Shown here piece after piece: positions 6,178-8,326 of a DNA stretch of 8,326 nt; the first letter of the stretch is position 1; each line of letters starts with the position of its first letter. The position numbers and the translations under genes are program-made. The notes under the pieces were generated by a model, which saw nothing but the letters and a program-made list of their open reading frames with translations, did no database searches and was not told where the DNA came from. The stretch is from Methylotetracoccus sp. (GTDB lineage: Bacteria > Pseudomonadota > Gammaproteobacteria > Methylococcales > Methylococcaceae). The stretch lies in assembly GCA_025458755.1 (NCBI GenBank), contig JALORT010000065.1, positions 1 through 8,326 of the forward strand, given 5' to 3'.

Positions 6178-6720
6178 ATGGGAAACGCGTTGCAGGATCA
6201 ATTGCTGAAGTCCGGTCTGGTGAACGATAAGCAGCTGAAGAAAGCGCAGAAGGAAAAGCGGAAGGAAAGCCAGCAGGGTGCGGGGAAAAGCGGCGCAGGC
6301 GCGGAGGATCGTCAGCGGGCTCGCCAACAGGCAACCGAAAAAGTTCAGCGCGATCGGGAGCTGAACCGCTTGCGCACGGAGGTTTCGGAACAGAAAGCCG
6401 CCGCCGCACAGGTCAAACAGTTGGTCGAGGCGCACAGGGTGCCGATCGGCGAGGGCGAGGTGCCGTACAAGTTTGCTGACGAGGGGAAGGTCAAGACGCT
6501 GCACGTCACGGAGTCGGTTCGGCAGCAAATCGCGCATGGACGTCTGGCGATTGTGAGGTCGGACGGACGTTACGAACTGGTGCCGTCCGCAGTGGCCGAG
6601 AAAATCCAGGCCCGCAGTGCGGCTCATCTGATTCTATGGAATCAATCGCCGCTTCCGGTCACCGAAAGTGCGGATGACGAGTACGCGGCTTATGTAGTGC
6701 CGGATGATCTGATCTGGTAG
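6178..6720 (+). CDS. yaiL: DUF2058 family protein, YaiL-like
   Basis: The 180-residue soluble protein matches the layout of Escherichia coli YaiL as I recall it. It starts with NALQDQLLKSGLV (3-15). A long, highly charged, probably coiled-coil stretch rich in Lys, Gln, Arg and Glu follows (about 17-85). Next comes VKQLVEAHRVPI (about 80-91). Then there is a compact domain with HGRLAIVRSDGRYELVPSAV, and the typical end VPDDLIW (174-180). YaiL-type proteins are annotated as polynucleotide-associated, but to my knowledge their function is not established; the basic helical N-terminal half would suit nucleic acid or protein binding. There is no signal peptide or membrane segment. It sits 14 bases after the bestrophin stop with a strong ribosome site, so co-transcription is likely, though this does not prove a shared job. 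It converges on the symporter gene. Confidence 0.9.
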   Translation: MGNALQDQLLKSGLVNDKQLKKAQKEKRKESQQGAGKSGAGAEDRQRARQQATEKVQRDRELNRLRTEVSEQKAAAAQVKQLVEAHRVPIGEGEVPYKFADEGKVKTLHVTESVRQQIAHGRLAIVRSDGRYELVPSAVAEKIQARSAAHLILWNQSPLPVTESADDEYAAYVVPDDLIW

Positions 6721-6747
6721 CGTCTGGCGCCGCGACGTACCGGCAAG

Positions 6748-6763
6748 CGGTCGGTATCGACCG
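6748..6763. terminator. Small hairpin after the DUF2058 gene
   Basis: CGGTCG (6748-6753) and CGACCG (6758-6763) form a perfect six-base stem with a GTAT loop, 28 bases after the DUF2058 stop. The GC-rich stem fits a terminator, but no T-run follows on either strand, so it is only a candidate. Confidence 0.3.
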
Positions 6764-6804
6764 ATTGGAGGCGTGAGCCGTGGTTTGCGAGCGCCGCTCG
6801 GCAG

Positions 6805-6821
6805 TCCAGTCATCGACTGGA
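6805..6821. terminator. Small hairpin after the symporter gene
   Basis: TCCAGTC (6805-6811) and GACTGGA (6815-6821) form a perfect seven-base stem with a three-base loop, 18 bases beyond the symporter stop on the minus strand. Lying between convergent genes it could serve both. It lacks a T-run, so it would be at best an atypical terminator or an mRNA 3'-end stabiliser. Confidence 0.33.
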
Positions 6822-6839
6822 TGACGCGCGTTCGACGGG

Positions 6840-8180
6840 TCAACCCTCCGCCTGGTCTTCCGCGCGTCGCTTCATCGGTCGCGCGGGCTGGGTCTCGCGC
6901 ACGTTGCCATCCAGCACACAGGCGACACTCATGTCGCCCAGCACGTTGACCATCGTGCGGCAGCGATCCAGGAACCAATCGATGGGCAGCAGCAGCGCAA
7001 CGTATTCGGTGGGCAGCCCTACGGTCTGGAAAACCAGCACCATCGTGACCAGCCCCGCCTCCGGAATGCCAGGGGCGCCGACCGAGGCGACTACGGCCAT
7101 CAAGGCGACCATCGGCTGCTGCAGCATCGGGATGGGCTGTCCGAGCATTTGTGCGATGTACAGCGGACCCATGGCTTCGTATAACGCCGTCCCGTCGTTG
7201 TTGAAGTTGCTCCCGACCAGGGCGCCCATCGCCGCGGACTCTTCCCGCAAGCCGATTTTCTCTCTGAGACATTTGTAATTCAGCGGAGCGCTGGCGGTGG
7301 AGCTCGCGGTGGAGAACGCGGTGAGCAGAGCTTCGCTGCCGCCGCGCAGAAATGCCAAGGGTTTGACCCAGGATTGCAGGCTGACGCGAGCCAGGTAATA
7401 GCAGGTTTGCAGGGTCAGCGCGATCAGAACTGCGCCGACGAAGCCGAGCAGTGAAATGAAAGGCTTCATGCCCTGCGTCGCCACCACGTGAGCGACGATC
7501 GAAAACACCGCGAGCGGCACCAGGTCCACGATCCAGTTCAGTGCGGTCAGGAAGATACTGTAAAAGGTTTCAAAGAGTTCAGCGATGGTCTGTACCCCGC
7601 TGCGTCCCTCGGCAGCTTCCTTGTCCCGTACCCGGCGAATGGCGATGCCCAATCCCAAGGCAATCAGGATCGCCGGAATGATGTCCTGGCGCCCTGTGTC
7701 CCAGTGCGGTACGAGGGACCCGAAAAAACTATCCGGGATTTTTCGCTTCAGCTCGTCCCAGAGGTCCAGTTCGGGGAGCGCGGTAACCACCGGTTCCGTC
7801 ACCATAGCCTGGCTGCCTGGCTGGAGAAGATTAGCGACCAGAAGTCCGATCAGGATAGCCACGAAGGTATTGGTTAACAGCAGTCCAGCCAGCCGTTTCG
7901 CGGTGCGGGCCCCAACATCGGCGGCAAGCAGGGCGTGAATGATGGCGACGAAGATCAGCGGCAGCGCGATCATAGAAAGCAGCCGCAGGATCAGTTTGCC
8001 GACATCGAGCAGATAGCGTGTCGCTGCTGTCTGGGAATCGGCACCCAGATTCCAGGCCAGCCCGAACACGATTCCGAGAACCATGCCCGCGAGGATACGC
8101 AGCGCGAGCGGAGCGCGGGTCCAGCGTCCGTACCAGCTCCGCGCTGAATCCGGGGTACTCTCCGACGGGGTATGAGTCAT
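6840..8180 (-). CDS. Dicarboxylate/amino acid:cation symporter (SDF/DAACS family)
   Basis: The 446-residue inner-membrane transporter takes up an acidic amino acid or dicarboxylate with Na+ or H+ (PF00375, GltP/DctA/EAAT fold). Hydrophobic segments begin at LALRILAGMVLGIVFG (25-40). The Ser-rich HP1 loop is STASSTASAPL (290-300), the TM7 cation motif is NNDGT (327-331; usually NMDGT), the HP2 loop is GAPGIPEAGLVTM (368-380), and TM8 carries D405, R408, N412 and D416 in DWFLDRCRTMVNVLGD. R408 matches the arginine that in EAATs binds the substrate side-chain carboxylate and is replaced in neutral amino acid transporters, so an acidic substrate is likely. Family members are about 420-460 residues, which fits ATG 8180. 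The frame extends to a TTG at 8318, but the extra 46 residues look like untranslated leader. The ribosome site at 8180 is weak. Substrate is inferred. Confidence 0.93.
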   Translation of the reverse strand: MTHTPSESTPDSARSWYGRWTRAPLALRILAGMVLGIVFGLAWNLGADSQTAATRYLLDVGKLILRLLSMIALPLIFVAIIHALLAADVGARTAKRLAGLLLTNTFVAILIGLLVANLLQPGSQAMVTEPVVTALPELDLWDELKRKIPDSFFGSLVPHWDTGRQDIIPAILIALGLGIAIRRVRDKEAAEGRSGVQTIAELFETFYSIFLTALNWIVDLVPLAVFSIVAHVVATQGMKPFISLLGFVGAVLIALTLQTCYYLARVSLQSWVKPLAFLRGGSEALLTAFSTASSTASAPLNYKCLREKIGLREESAAMGALVGSNFNNDGTALYEAMGPLYIAQMLGQPIPMLQQPMVALMAVVASVGAPGIPEAGLVTMVLVFQTVGLPTEYVALLLPIDWFLDRCRTMVNVLGDMSVACVLDGNVRETQPARPMKRRAEDQAEG

Positions 8181-8250
8181 GTGCGGAGCACTCGTTTGAT
8201 GCGGGGACAACGGCAGGGACGGCCACCTCCCGGCGCGGGATCGGCTGCCG

Positions 8251-8280
8251 ATGATACGGAAAGAAGCGGTCATTCGACAA
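8251..8280 (-). promoter_or_regulatory. Sigma-70-like promoter candidate for the symporter gene
   Basis: On the minus strand TTGTCG (8275-8280, four of six to TTGACA) and TATCAT (8251-8256, five of six to TATAAT) are 18 bases apart. Transcription would begin near 8244, leaving a leader of about 64 bases before ATG 8180. This position also supports ATG 8180 rather than the upstream TTG 8318 as the start, since the latter lies upstream of the promoter. Confidence 0.4.
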
Positions 8281-8326
8281 ACAGCAGCGGTGATCCTGAT
8301 TTTCTTTTCGTGCGTCAAACCCGCTT
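8281..8326. other. Non-coding edge upstream of the symporter
   Basis: I see no gene or site in this last stretch. The open frame here is the untranslated upstream extension of the symporter frame. Confidence 0.4.

Noticed and set aside
5917..6627. 236-codon minus-strand frame antisense to bestrophin and DUF2058 genes
   Set aside because: Both genes on the plus strand match known families over their full length, so this frame is a shadow of them.
8181..8318. 46-residue N-terminal extension of the symporter from TTG 8318
   Set aside because: The extension is Arg/Ser-rich, unlike the family, starts at a rare codon upstream of a plausible promoter, and ATG 8180 gives a normal family length.

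Overview
The window looks like a piece of GC-rich chromosome from a Gammaproteobacterium. It carries six complete protein genes and an OmpR-type response regulator followed by the start of its sensor kinase. The gammaproteobacterial guess rests mainly on the DUF2058/YaiL protein at 6178-6720, a family best known from that class, and on codon use rich in G/C at third positions. I see no tRNA, rRNA, CRISPR array, insertion sequence, phage gene or integration site.

Left part (1-3083): a two-component pair is read leftward. The response regulator comes first and the kinase starts inside its last codons; the kinase is cut by the window edge. About 700 bases without a convincing gene follow. Then comes a rightward gene for a small secreted FAS1 (fasciclin) protein, another 410 bases without a gene, and a leftward gene for an unrecognised lipoprotein.

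Middle part (3191-6720): a CPA2/Kef-type cation:proton antiporter with a C-terminal TrkA-N (RCK) domain is read leftward. Diverging from it across about 300 bases is a bestrophin-family channel gene, followed 14 bases later by a DUF2058 (YaiL-like) gene, probably in one operon. The shared control region holds several perfect palindromes, one of them (GAAACGTTTC) resembling the core of LacI-family operators.

Right part (6840-8326): a dicarboxylate/amino acid:cation symporter (SDF/DAACS family) is read leftward, convergent with the DUF2058 gene. Two small hairpins lie in the gap, and a fair sigma-70-like promoter sits upstream of the symporter.

Together, antiporter, bestrophin and symporter suggest ion and solute homeostasis across the inner membrane. 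The joint role is inferred from gene order only. I found no convincing undescribed multi-gene system. The points most worth a second look are the palindrome-rich divergent promoter region, the bestrophin-DUF2058 pairing, the EAAT-like sequence features of the symporter and the orphan lipoprotein.
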